A model generated the notes under the pieces. The model ran no database searches. It was not told where the DNA came from and was given only the letters and a program-made list of their open reading frames with translations. A stretch of 7,705 nt of DNA from Clostridia bacterium (lineage in GTDB: Bacteria; Bacillota_A; Clostridia; Oscillospirales; CAG-272), in the NCBI GenBank assembly GCA_017472105.1, contig JAFUQY010000372.1:1-7705 (forward strand). Direction: 5' to 3'. Made by a program: the position numbers and the translations under genes. Position 1 is the stretch's first letter; every line of letters starts with the position of its first letter. Below, piece by piece: positions 1-5,232 of this stretch.

Positions 1-74
1 CGGTGGGGTCCTTTCTTATGTAAAGTTTTTTAATTTTTATTATTTATTATGTTTTATTTATTCTGTTTTCTTTT
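1..74 (-). promoter_or_regulatory. AT-rich leader with possible Shine-Dalgarno of an off-window minus-strand gene
   Basis: The segment is very AT-rich. Read on the minus strand it ends in AAGAAAGGA followed by about eight bases to the window edge, which is the spacing of a ribosome binding site with a start codon just left of position 1. No start codon is visible, so the gene itself is inferred. I found no convincing -10/-35 pair inside the segment. Confidence 0.3.
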
Positions 75-110
75 ACGGACCGTTTAAACCGTCCGTGAGT
101 TGATATTGTA

Positions 111-127
111 GAAAAGCTCCGCTTTTC
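111..127. repeat. Fixed 17-bp palindrome, copy 1
   Basis: GAAAAGC-TCC-GCTTTTC is a perfect 7-bp stem with a three-base loop, preceded by GTA. Other copies lie at 1835-1851, 3254-3270 and 4727-4743, with a degenerate one at 4666-4681. Confidence 0.85.
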
Positions 128-280
128 AATTTGAATATGTAACGCCTACGCGGCGGGCGAGGGGAATTGACAACGTGCAGCTTTGAGGTTGAGCGATCTT
201 CCGTTATCGCAAGGGCACTCAGTTTCCTCGGTAAACTCAGCCTGCGGCGCGAACAGGGGGGCTTCCGGCGCTGCTCCTGA

Positions 281-389
281 ACGCCACCCTTAACTAGCCT
301 TCCCCGTGCAGGGACTATGAATTTCAACTGCATGAACGCAGCCGGGGAAGGTGGCGCGGATTGAAAATCCGTGACGGATGAGGAGTGAA
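281..389 (+). repeat. CCTTCCCCG/CGGGGAAGG stem-loop element, copy A
   Basis: It starts ACGCCACCC and closes a large stem with CCTTCCCCG (298-306) and CGGGGAAGG (343-351). A small hairpin CGGATT-GAA-AATCCG (357-371) follows, then TGACGGATGAGG. Copies B (2776-2894) and C (5274-5385) keep the frame but carry different hairpins here. I know similar TCATCC/CCTTCCCC elements from gut Clostridia genomes; that is recollection, not a database result. A trailing CAGCCTGCGGCG copy sits at 395-406. Confidence 0.75.
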
Positions 390-445
390 ACCTTCAGCCT
401 GCGGCGACGAGATGAGAGTGCTCGGGGCTTCGGCTGACGGAAATA

Positions 446-487
446 CTTTTAACTCTTTTACTTTTCACTCTTCTCTCTTCACTCTTA
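446..487. repeat. Pyrimidine-rich low-complexity tract with degenerate CACTCTT units
   Basis: The tract consists of degenerate T- and CT-rich units (CTTTT, CACTCTT, CTCTCTT, CACTCTT). It separates repeat R1 from the 3' end of the membrane-protein gene. Its function is unknown; it may be slippage-prone. Confidence 0.5.
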
Positions 488-489
488 AT

Positions 490-518
490 ATTATACCACA
501 AAATCAAATTTGTACAAG
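490..518 (-). promoter_or_regulatory. Possible extended -10 promoter reading left
   Basis: On the minus strand the bases read TGG-TATAAT (-10 at 490-495), a perfect -10 with the TGn extension. The best -35 partners (CTTGTA at 17 bp, TTGTAC at 16 bp) are weak. It starts about 50 nt past the stop of the membrane-protein gene and would transcribe R1 toward the presumed gene left of the window. The region is AT-rich, so chance occurrence is possible. Confidence 0.3.
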
Positions 519-547
519 CAGGAATTGTAAACTATCTGCGAAAATCG

Positions 548-1468
548 TTAAAATCCGTGGGAGTTCATGCGTTCCGCGCGCATTTTTTCGGCGAGGGCTT
601 TCTCGTGCGCGATCATGGATGCGAAGACGCGGATGACGATGGTGAAGATGAGCACGGTCAGACCGGCGAGGGCAATTTTTGCACCGGTACTGCGGAGGCT
701 TTCGATGAGGGGCAGGTAGACGATATTGAACGTGACCTCCGGCAGGCCGAGGGATGCGAGCATATAGTTTTTCCAGTCGTTCATGAGGGTCGGTGCGAAC
801 ATGAGCGATGCTCCGGAGACTGCCGCGGCTGCTGACCACGCGGTACATGCCGGGCCGAAGCGGAGTTTATTGACGGCGAGAATGAGGAGCGCGAGCGTCA
901 GGCACAGGGAGAACACCAGTGTGAGCGTACCCTCGGACAGAAGATCGCGGACGGGCTCCAGTGCTTCAAGGCGGTAGTCGAGATCCGCGATATCGGACAC
1001 ACGGGACAAAAACGCCGCGACGGTGTCAACGGGATCGGAAAACATGCCGAGCAGGCTCAGGATCGCGGGATCGACGCCGGACAGGGCAAGCTCCGCCATT
1101 TCATACGGATCGAGCGCGGGCACGGGGCCGTAATCCATAAGCCACGTCCGGAAATCCTGCACGAACACGGTGAGGATATCGTCAATGGAGAGCATGCGGA
1201 TGAGCTCGTTGAGGTCGGCTTTGGTAAGCTCCATGCCGTAATATCCGAGCTGTTCGTTGACGGATTCGAGAATGGTCGCAAAACCGCCGTACCCGTCAGG
1301 CAGCTGAATCCCAGCATAATCGAGGTTCATCATGGTTTCATAGACAGCTTCGGGAGTAAACGCAAGACGCACGGACGCGGACACAGCGGTGAGAATCAGT
1401 CCTGCGCAAAGAGCGGCAGTGAGAATGAACGTGAGAATCACGCGTACCGCGGTGCGGAATTTCTTCAT
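548..1468 (-). CDS. Membrane protein of unknown function, four predicted helices
   Basis: I do not recognise the family of this 306-residue protein. An N-terminal hydrophobic segment (about residues 9-31) follows a basic MKKFR start and is either an uncleaved anchor or a signal sequence. Next comes a polar, acidic and helical region (about 35-178), probably outside the membrane, with repeated Asp/Pro/Leu-rich stretches. Three more hydrophobic segments follow (about 180-199, 206-226 and 263-283), and the tail is charged and rich in Ala, Glu and Arg. The start is well supported: GGAGGT lies eight to nine bases upstream, and a consensus promoter precedes it by a short leader. It is transcribed divergently from the acetyltransferase gene. 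No catalytic motif is visible. An anchored sensor or envelope protein would fit, but that is only inference from topology. Confidence 0.85.
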   Translation of the reverse strand: MKKFRTAVRVILTFILTAALCAGLILTAVSASVRLAFTPEAVYETMMNLDYAGIQLPDGYGGFATILESVNEQLGYYGMELTKADLNELIRMLSIDDILTVFVQDFRTWLMDYGPVPALDPYEMAELALSGVDPAILSLLGMFSDPVDTVAAFLSRVSDIADLDYRLEALEPVRDLLSEGTLTLVFSLCLTLALLILAVNKLRFGPACTAWSAAAAVSGASLMFAPTLMNDWKNYMLASLGLPEVTFNIVYLPLIESLRSTGAKIALAGLTVLIFTIVIRVFASMIAHEKALAEKMRAERMNSHGF

Positions 1469-1507
1469 GAATGGGTTACCTCCGGTGAGGATAGTATGCT
1501 ACATTAT

Positions 1508-1536
1508 ATTATAGCAGGGATGCGGTATTTTGTCAA
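1508..1536 (-). promoter_or_regulatory. Perfect sigma-A promoter of the membrane-protein gene
   Basis: On the minus strand TTGACA (1531-1536) and TATAAT (1508-1513) are separated by exactly 17 bp, with TGC just upstream of the -10 (extended -10). Transcription should start near 1501, giving a leader of about 33 nt with GGAGGT in it. All twelve hexamer positions match the consensus, which predicts strong, activator-independent expression. Confidence 0.9.
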
Positions 1537-1774
1537 GGTTTGTACTGCGCCCGCCCCAAAACTCACGCGCCGCAGGCTGAGCTTATCCGGGAAACTGAGT
1601 ATCACTATATTACTGTCAGAGCCATATGCGATTTCATCTCGCCGCCGCAAGGCTGAGTTTACCGAGGAGATTAAGTGTCCCTTGCGATAAAGGAAGATCG
1701 CTCCACCAAAAAAACGCACGGGTATGGCGCCCGCGGCGGGAATTTTCAAGGGGAACGCTTGAACGGCAGAAATC

Positions 1775-1805
1775 CCTAAAGGACTGGCCGCGGAAGTCCT
1801 TTAGG
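1775..1805. repeat. Perfect 11-bp hairpin found only in R2
   Basis: CCTAAAGGACT (1775-1785) pairs perfectly with AGTCCTTTAGG (1795-1805) around a nine-base GC-rich loop. No T-run follows on either strand, so it is not a standard intrinsic terminator. It occupies the place where R3 and R4 carry the 126-bp module. Confidence 0.7.
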
Positions 1806-1834
1806 CGCCCCCGCGAGGGGTAATAAAATCATTC

Positions 1835-1851
1835 GAAAAGCGGAGCTTTTC
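1835..1851. repeat. Fixed 17-bp palindrome, copy 2
   Basis: GAAAAGC-GGA-GCTTTTC, followed by TACC. It is the minus-strand orientation of the palindrome at 111-127. Confidence 0.85.
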
Positions 1852-1865
1852 TACCTTCTCCCTCA

Positions 1866-1882
1866 AAAATGCACAGCATTTT
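1866..1882. promoter_or_regulatory. 17-bp palindrome just upstream of the acetyltransferase promoter
   Basis: AAAATGC-ACA-GCATTTT is a perfect 7-bp stem with a three-base loop. It ends 11 bp before the -35 hexamer at 1894. It is the outer hairpin of repeat R2, but its position also fits a regulator-binding site. Sequence alone cannot separate the two readings. Confidence 0.45.
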
Positions 1883-1893
1883 CATCTTTCCCG

Positions 1894-1922
1894 TTGACAA
1901 ACCCCGCCAAATATTGCATAAT
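1894..1922 (+). promoter_or_regulatory. Sigma-A promoter of the acetyltransferase gene
   Basis: TTGACA (1894-1899) and CATAAT (1917-1922) with a 17-bp spacer, matching eleven of twelve consensus positions. Transcription should begin near 1929, about 22 nt before the ATG. Because the promoter lies inside the longer open frame, it rules out a start at 1894. Confidence 0.85.
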
Positions 1923-1950
1923 AAAGCAAACACATCCGAAGGAGATTTCT

Positions 1951-2754
1951 ATGTTTACCAAAGATACATTATTCGCACAGCTGAATGCCATGAACGCGCC
2001 GCGGGATTCCATCGTGCTCGTGCATTCTTCCCTCAAAGCCATCGGCGAAGTTGAGAACCGCGGACAGGGCGTGCTCGATGCCCTCATCGAATGGTTCACA
2101 GCCGACGGCGGGCTTCTCTGCATCCCCACACATACCTGGGCGTTCCTCGATAACCTCGATGAGCCCACCCTCGACGTCAATTCCGACCGCGTCTGCATCG
2201 GTACTCTCCCGAAGCTTGCGGCTGCCGATCCCCGTGCGCACCGTTCCCTCCATCCGACCCACTCCATGGCAGTGTTCGGAGACGACATCGCCGCAGAAGC
2301 CTTCATCGCGGGCGAGTTCACCGTCGATACCTCCACACATCCCCGCAGTTGCTACGGCAAGCTCGTCGACCGCAAGGGGTACGTTCTTCTGCTCGGCGTC
2401 GGACATAACCGGAATACCACGCTCCACTCCGTTGAGGAAATGATGGACGTCCCGAACCGCCTCTCCGTCGATCTCAAGGCAACCAAAATCCGCCTGAAAT
2501 CCGGCGATGTCATCGAGCGTCCCATCCACTGCCACCACGCCGTCGGCATCAAGGACGTCTCCGCGCACTACCCGAAGTACGAACCCGCATTCCGCCACCA
2601 TGGCGCCATCACCGACGGTGAATTCGGCAATGCGCACGCCCAGCTCTGCTCCACGGAAAAAATGGCGGCAGTCATGCGTCTCGTCCGCGAAAGAAGCGGC
2701 GGCGCGGAGCTCATGGCGGATGACAGCCCTCTCGCAGAGGAACTGTATCGGTAA
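1951..2754 (+). CDS. AAC(3)-family aminoglycoside N-acetyltransferase-like protein
   Basis: The 267-residue protein belongs to the AAC(3)/YokD fold (Pfam Antibiotic_NAT), whose members transfer acetyl from acetyl-CoA to an amine; in classical members this is the 3-amino group of aminoglycosides. Family blocks in order are LVHSSLKAIG (23-32), GGLLCIPTHTW (53-63), RSLHPTHSMAVFG (98-110), and LLLGVG with NTTLHSVEE (146-163) containing the His-x-x-Glu pair (H159, E162). The C-terminal part carries HHAVG (195-199) and departs more from resistance enzymes. The start at 1951 is set by AAGGAGAT seven bases upstream and a promoter at 1894-1922. Length is typical. It is single-copy behind its own promoter with no resistance or mobility genes nearby, so a housekeeping or unknown substrate is as likely as antibiotic resistance. 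Family assignment is firm; substrate is not. Confidence 0.9.
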   Translation: MFTKDTLFAQLNAMNAPRDSIVLVHSSLKAIGEVENRGQGVLDALIEWFTADGGLLCIPTHTWAFLDNLDEPTLDVNSDRVCIGTLPKLAAADPRAHRSLHPTHSMAVFGDDIAAEAFIAGEFTVDTSTHPRSCYGKLVDRKGYVLLLGVGHNRNTTLHSVEEMMDVPNRLSVDLKATKIRLKSGDVIERPIHCHHAVGIKDVSAHYPKYEPAFRHHGAITDGEFGNAHAQLCSTEKMAAVMRLVRERSGGAELMADDSPLAEELYR

Positions 2755-2775
2755 TAATACCGCAGGGTGAGCGGA

Positions 2776-2894
2776 TTCACGCCTCATCCACCACGCGATT
2801 TTCTTGGGAAAATCACGCGGTCCCCCTTCCCCGGCTGCGTTTATTTGGCTTAGACTTATCGTGCCTGCACGGGGAAGGCTTGTTAAGGGTGACG
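2776..2894 (-). repeat. CCTTCCCCG/CGGGGAAGG stem-loop element, copy B
   Basis: This is the reverse-orientation copy. CCTTCCCCG (2825-2833) pairs with CGGGGAAGG (2870-2878). The variable hairpin (2791-2820) has 13 pairing positions with two mismatches and a TTGG loop. No T-run follows on the plus strand, so it is not a standard terminator for the acetyltransferase gene, though it could protect the 3' end of that transcript. Confidence 0.75.
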
Positions 2895-3102
2895 TCCCGG
2901 AGCATCGCCGTGAGTAAATCCCGGTTTGCGACGAAGGGTGAGATTTATGGGCGGATCCAGTGACACATCCCCAAAACCAGTGCCCGAAACGTCTACATCT
3001 CGCCGCCGCAGGCTGTGTTTATCGAGGAAACTGAGTGTCCCTTGCGATAAAGAAAAATCGCGCCACCCTACAACTGCACGGGCATGAATCCCTCTGCCCG
3101 GG

Positions 3103-3228
3103 CACTTTCTTCGAAAGTGAAGCCTTGGGTCCAGGCATCACTTTCATCTTTGATGAAAGTGGCTGGTCTGCCGAATCGAGAGCCCGGCGACTAGGTTTCA
3201 TCGAAGATGAATACCTCGTTCTCGCGCC
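3103..3228 (-). repeat. 126-bp hairpin-chain module, copy in R3
   Basis: Base-by-base comparison shows it to be the exact reverse complement of 4771-4896. It contains successive hairpins: CACTTTC-TTC-GAAAGTG (3103-3119); a bulged GCC/GGC stem (3122-3136); CACTTTCATC/GATGAAAGTG with a TTT loop (3139-3161); and a long bulged stem (3177-3224) built from CGAGAGC/GTTCTCG, AGGT/ACCT and TTCATC-GAA-GATGAA. Confidence 0.9.
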
Positions 3229-3253
3229 CGCCGCGCAGGCGTACAAATCATTC

Positions 3254-3270
3254 GAAAAGCGGAGCTTTTC
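3254..3270. repeat. Fixed 17-bp palindrome, copy 3
   Basis: GAAAAGC-GGA-GCTTTTC followed by TACC, in the same orientation as the copy at 1835-1851. Confidence 0.85.
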
Positions 3271-3368
3271 TACCTTCTTCCCAAACGAACAGTTTGAACC
3301 ATCCAAAACCGGCTGTAAGCCAAACAAACAACAAAGAAAAATCCCAAAAGAAAGCCGACAAAACCACC

Positions 3369-3923
3369 ATGCTTGACACACTCTCCCAAATCATCGGTAT
3401 CGCCGCATTGTGCGTTACCATCATCTGCTACCAGTTCAATGACCAGAAGAAAATCCTCATCATGCAGATCATCGCGTCCGTGCTGTTCATGACAAACCTC
3501 GCGCTCCGGGATGCCATGGCGGGTGCTCTTCTGAATATCCACGGAATCTGCCGTGCCCTCGTGTTCTATCAGCGCGGACGGCGTAAATGGGCGGATTCAC
3601 CCCTGTGGGCGGTGTTCTTCTCCGTCCTCGCAATCGTCTGCGTCGCCGTGACGTGGCAGTCCCCGCTCGATATCCTGCCCGCTGTCGGCACCATCTTCAC
3701 CACCGCTGCGTACTACATGACCGACCCCAAGTGGATCCGCCGCCTCACCCTGCCCTCTCCGCCCATGTGGTTCGTCTATCACCTCTCCTCCATGAACATC
3801 GGCGGCGTGTGCAATGAAATTTTCGTCACCGTCTCCATCATCACCGCGATGATCCGCTATGATTTCCGCAAAGATGGTGGAAATGATGCGCAATCCTCCG
3901 GTACAGTGGAAAATTCCAAATAA
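3369..3923 (+). CDS. YgjV-family inner-membrane protein
   Basis: This 184-residue, strongly hydrophobic protein resembles the bacterial YgjV family (Pfam Imp-YgjV), whose role is unknown; E. coli YgjV is of similar length. Hydrophobic segments lie at about 5-22, 28-45, 50-66, 78-97, 101-116 and 148-163. Family-like features are an early polar YQFNDQKK loop (21-28), RALVFYQRGRRKW (62-74) after the third segment, and a YHLSSMNIGGVCNE stretch (137-150) before the last helix. The C-terminal tail is polar. I chose the ATG at 3369 because the longer open frame runs back into repeat R3 (3207-3296), which is not protein-like. No good Shine-Dalgarno precedes 3369 and no clear promoter is visible, so read-through from the acetyltransferase gene across R3 or a weak promoter is possible. 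Confidence 0.8.
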   Translation: MLDTLSQIIGIAALCVTIICYQFNDQKKILIMQIIASVLFMTNLALRDAMAGALLNIHGICRALVFYQRGRRKWADSPLWAVFFSVLAIVCVAVTWQSPLDILPAVGTIFTTAAYYMTDPKWIRRLTLPSPPMWFVYHLSSMNIGGVCNEIFVTVSIITAMIRYDFRKDGGNDAQSSGTVENSK

Positions 3924-3929
3924 ACGCTA

Positions 3930-3958
3930 TTGACAAATTCGCGTTTTTGCTGTACAAT
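3930..3958 (+). promoter_or_regulatory. Sigma-A promoter of the DUF1292 gene
   Basis: TTGACA (3930-3935) and TACAAT (3953-3958) with a 17-bp spacer, matching eleven of twelve consensus positions. It starts seven bases after the YgjV stop codon. The expected start near 3965 gives a leader of about 50 nt that is A-rich and contains AAAGGT. Confidence 0.9.
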
Positions 3959-4015
3959 ATATACGAAGAAACGAAAGAACAAAAAATATTCACCAATTCG
4001 AAAGGTTAGAGAATC

Positions 4016-4348
4016 ATGAACAAGAACGACGGACTCTCTGATAAGAAGCAGGAAATCGAACAGAACGAAGAATACGATCCCGAAATATATACACTCACCG
4101 ACGAAGAAGGCAACGAACTGCATTTCGCACTTCTCGGCACACTGGAGCATGAAGGCGCCGTTTACAAGGCTCTCATTCCCGTGAACGAAGACGGCGAAGA
4201 AGAAAGCGACGAATACGTCATTCTCAAGTGCGGCGTTGACGAAGACGGTGAAGACATCCTTGAAACCATCGAGGACGACGAGGAATTCGACCGGATCGCA
4301 GACATCTTCGACGACGAGTTCAGCGACATCTTCTACGACGAAGACTAA
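4016..4348 (+). CDS. DUF1292 domain protein (YrzB-like)
   Basis: This 110-residue, very acidic soluble protein matches the DUF1292 (YrzB) family of Firmicutes, whose function is unknown. The core is a predicted beta-rich stretch: YTLTDEEGNELHFALLG (25-41), YKALIPV (50-56) and EYVILKCG (66-73). It ends in an Asp/Glu-rich helix with FDRIADIFDDEF (91-102), the usual family ending. The Shine-Dalgarno AAAGGT (4001-4006) lies nine bases from the ATG, and a strong promoter sits at 3930-3958. In many Clostridia I recall this gene near ruvX and alaS; here it stands alone between a YgjV gene and a gene-free stretch. No terminator hairpin directly follows the stop. Asp-rich codons (GAC/GAA) dominate, but base use otherwise resembles the neighbours. 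Confidence 0.9.
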   Translation: MNKNDGLSDKKQEIEQNEEYDPEIYTLTDEEGNELHFALLGTLEHEGAVYKALIPVNEDGEEESDEYVILKCGVDEDGEDILETIEDDEEFDRIADIFDDEFSDIFYDED

Positions 4349-4462
4349 AACCCCGGCTGACGGAATATTCTCCGCAGATCCCGGCTATACTGGCACCGTA
4401 CCGGATCAAACTGGTTCTGAGGTGTGCGAAATAGAGATGAGTGTAAAAACCCACGAAGAGTA

Positions 4463-4640
4463 AAAAGGAGCCCGGACTTCCGACGCGGGGCTGCAGACCT
4501 CCCTTTCGTGCTGACATGTGCATTCCGCGCTGCCGCATGAAAAGGATGCTGGGAGCACAAACCGTTGGAGAGGGCACCGTCCTTGCGTGAGCAGGGTTTC
4601 TATATGCTTGTCTTGAAACGGCACTTTGGGACCTCTTTTT
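4463..4640 (+). ncRNA. Candidate structured RNA, rod-shaped fold resembling 6S RNA
   Basis: Manual folding of this gene-free stretch gives a long rod. Terminal stem: 4463-4473 with 4628-4640 (AAAAG, GAG and CCC against GGG, CTC and TTTTT, with a 2-nt bulge). Inner stems: GCT/GCA/GAC (4490-4498) with GTC, TGC and AGC (4579-4592); CCCTTT (4501-4506) with AGAGGG (4569-4574); GTGCT (4508-4512) with AGCAC (4554-4558); GCATTCC (4520-4526) with GGATGC (4544-4549); apical GCG-CTGC-CGC (4527-4536). A side hairpin GTTTC/GAAAC (4596-4619) lies in the 3' half of a central open region. Length near 180 nt, the open centre and the final T5 fit 6S RNA. I see no clear promoter and did not recognise a conserved 6S sequence, so this is a fold-based proposal. 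The antisense strand also ends in T5 (complement of 4462-4466). Confidence 0.35.
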
Positions 4641-4665
4641 GTATGTTTTTCTGGGGGAAAATGCA

Positions 4666-4681
4666 GAAAAGCTCCGCTTTT
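4666..4681. repeat. Degenerate extra copy of the fixed palindrome
   Basis: GAAAAGC-TCC-GCTTTT lacks the final C of the 17-mer. It lies 45 bp before the complete copy at 4727-4743 and may be a remnant or partial duplication. Confidence 0.6.
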
Positions 4682-4726
4682 GTATCTTTAATAAGCACTG
4701 ATTAATAGCGCTGATTTTTTAAGGTA

Positions 4727-4743
4727 GAAAAGCTCCGCTTTTC
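4727..4743. repeat. Fixed 17-bp palindrome, copy 4
   Basis: GAAAAGC-TCC-GCTTTTC preceded by GGTA, in the same orientation as the copy at 111-127. Confidence 0.85.
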
Positions 4744-4770
4744 AAATTTTATTGGTAGCCCTCCGCGGGC

Positions 4771-4896
4771 GGCGCGAGAACGAGGTATTCATCTTCGATG
4801 AAACCTAGTCGCCGGGCTCTCGATTCGGCAGACCAGCCACTTTCATCAAAGATGAAAGTGATGCCTGGACCCAAGGCTTCACTTTCGAAGAAAGTG
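4771..4896 (+). repeat. 126-bp hairpin-chain module, copy in R4
   Basis: Exact inverted copy of 3103-3228. Flanks on both sides differ from those of the R3 copy (for example GCGGGC before the module here against GGCGGGC-type order there), so the identity ends sharply at 126 bp. The same chain of short-loop hairpins is present. Confidence 0.9.
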
Positions 4897-5122
4897 TGCG
4901 GGCAGGAGTTTTTGACAACGTGCAGCTGTTTTGTGGAGCGATCTTCCTTTACGAAAGGGACACTCAATTCCCTCGGTAAACTCAGCCTGCGGCGGCGAGA
5001 TGAAATCGCATTTGGCACTGACAGTCACGGGAGCGTCACTGGGTTGTACGGGTAAATCTCAGCCTGCGGCGCGGTTTGGATTTGCGCTGTTTCTGTCGAC
5101 AGGACGTACACCTTAACCGTAG

Positions 5123-5142
5123 GGCAGGGGCTTGCTCCTGCC
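5123..5142. repeat. GGCAGGGG/CTCCTGCC hairpin in the R4 linker
   Basis: GGCAGGGG (5123-5130) pairs with CTCCTGCC (5135-5142), one G-T pair, around CTTG. It is preceded by AACCGTAG. Hairpins of the form GTAGGG-GCnGGGGC-loop are familiar to me from gut Clostridia intergenic regions. That is recollection only. Confidence 0.55.
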
Positions 5143-5150
5143 GCCGATTC

Positions 5151-5232
5151 AAACCGCACATCCGGCGATGAAATCCGACATTCGCCCTGAACCGTCCGCC
5201 GAACAATCAAACCCGCACATCCACCGATAAAC
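5151..5232 (+). repeat. Imperfect spaced direct repeat
   Basis: Two units, 5151-5173 and 5209-5232, share AAACC(C)GCACATCC followed by a two-base difference and CGAT. The second runs into a truncated CCTGCGGCG copy (5232-5240). The arrangement suggests local duplication in the enlarged R4 linker. Confidence 0.5.

Larger units (their letters stand above)
75..389 (+). repeat. Composite intergenic repeat R1 (no cargo module)
   Basis: In plus order it holds: an outer hairpin with arms ACGGAC (75-80) and GTCCGT (91-96); a 14-nt gap; the fixed palindrome GAAAAGCTCCGCTTTTC (111-127); a GC-rich piece with CGGCGGGCG; a module starting TTGACAACGTGCAGCT (167) and ending CAGCCTGCGGCG (238-249); a linker; and the CCTTCCCCG stem-loop element (281-389). 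The 126-bp hairpin-chain module of R3 and R4 is missing at the equivalent place. The repeat lies 3' of the membrane-protein gene. Open frames across it encode nothing recognisable. Confidence 0.8.
1561..1882 (-). repeat. Composite intergenic repeat R2 (alternative hairpin cargo)
   Basis: In minus order it holds: an outer hairpin AAAATGC-ACA-GCATTTT (1866-1882); a 14-nt gap; the fixed palindrome (1835-1851); a cargo unlike that of R3/R4 with an 11-bp hairpin (1775-1805), a small TTCAAG/CTTGAA hairpin (1745-1763) and a CCCG-CGG-CGGG triloop; the CAGCCTGCGGCG module (about 1611-1722, with one extra A); and a second partial copy of that module (about 1564-1606, with an exact CGCCGCAGGCTG at 1568-1579). 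The CCTTCCCCG element is absent. The gene promoter at 1508-1536 begins where it would be expected. Confidence 0.75.
2776..3296 (-). repeat. Composite intergenic repeat R3 (with 126-bp module)
   Basis: It fills most of the gap between the acetyltransferase and YgjV genes. In minus order it holds: an outer hairpin CAAAC-GAACA-GTTTG (3282-3296); the fixed palindrome (3254-3270); a GCGGCGGGCG-type piece; the 126-bp hairpin chain (3103-3228); the CAGCCTGCGGCG module (2997-3082, exact 12-mer at 3004-3015); a linker; and the CCTTCCCCG element (2776-2894). It begins 21 bp after the acetyltransferase stop and ends 72 bp before the YgjV start. I found no gene or strong promoter in 2755-3368. Confidence 0.8.

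Noticed and set aside
167..195. TTGACA at 167 and 4912 in the repeat module as a promoter
   Set aside because: Neither copy has a usable -10 at 16-18 bp; at 167 the corresponding hexamer is TGAGCG. It looks like part of the repeat consensus only.
1894..1950. Upstream extension of the acetyltransferase to a start at 1894
   Set aside because: The extension covers the -35/-10 promoter and begins with a TTG that is the -35 itself. AAGGAGAT in front of the ATG at 1951 marks the true start.
1969..2787. Long minus-strand open frame (272 codons) opposite the acetyltransferase gene
   Set aside because: It mirrors the sense gene. High GC at third positions leaves the antisense frame open, there is no ribosome site or recognisable domain, and the plus-strand protein has clear family motifs.
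2791..2820. Hairpin after the acetyltransferase gene as an intrinsic terminator
   Set aside because: It is followed by a C-run, not a T-run, on the plus strand, and belongs to the repeat element found in three places.
3035..3376. Open frame sharing an identical stretch of about 40 residues with the minus-strand frame at 4749-5018
   Set aside because: The shared peptide results only from the identical 126-bp inverted repeat. That DNA is a chain of palindromes, no Shine-Dalgarno fits, and flanking residues diverge at once. A tiny repeat-borne peptide is not fully excluded.
4463..4485. Complementary strand resembles the RNase P RNA core (GGAAGTCCGGGCTCC)
   Set aside because: Only this short block matches. 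The other universally conserved RNase P segments are not found within the next few hundred bases, and the strand runs into T5 straight after.
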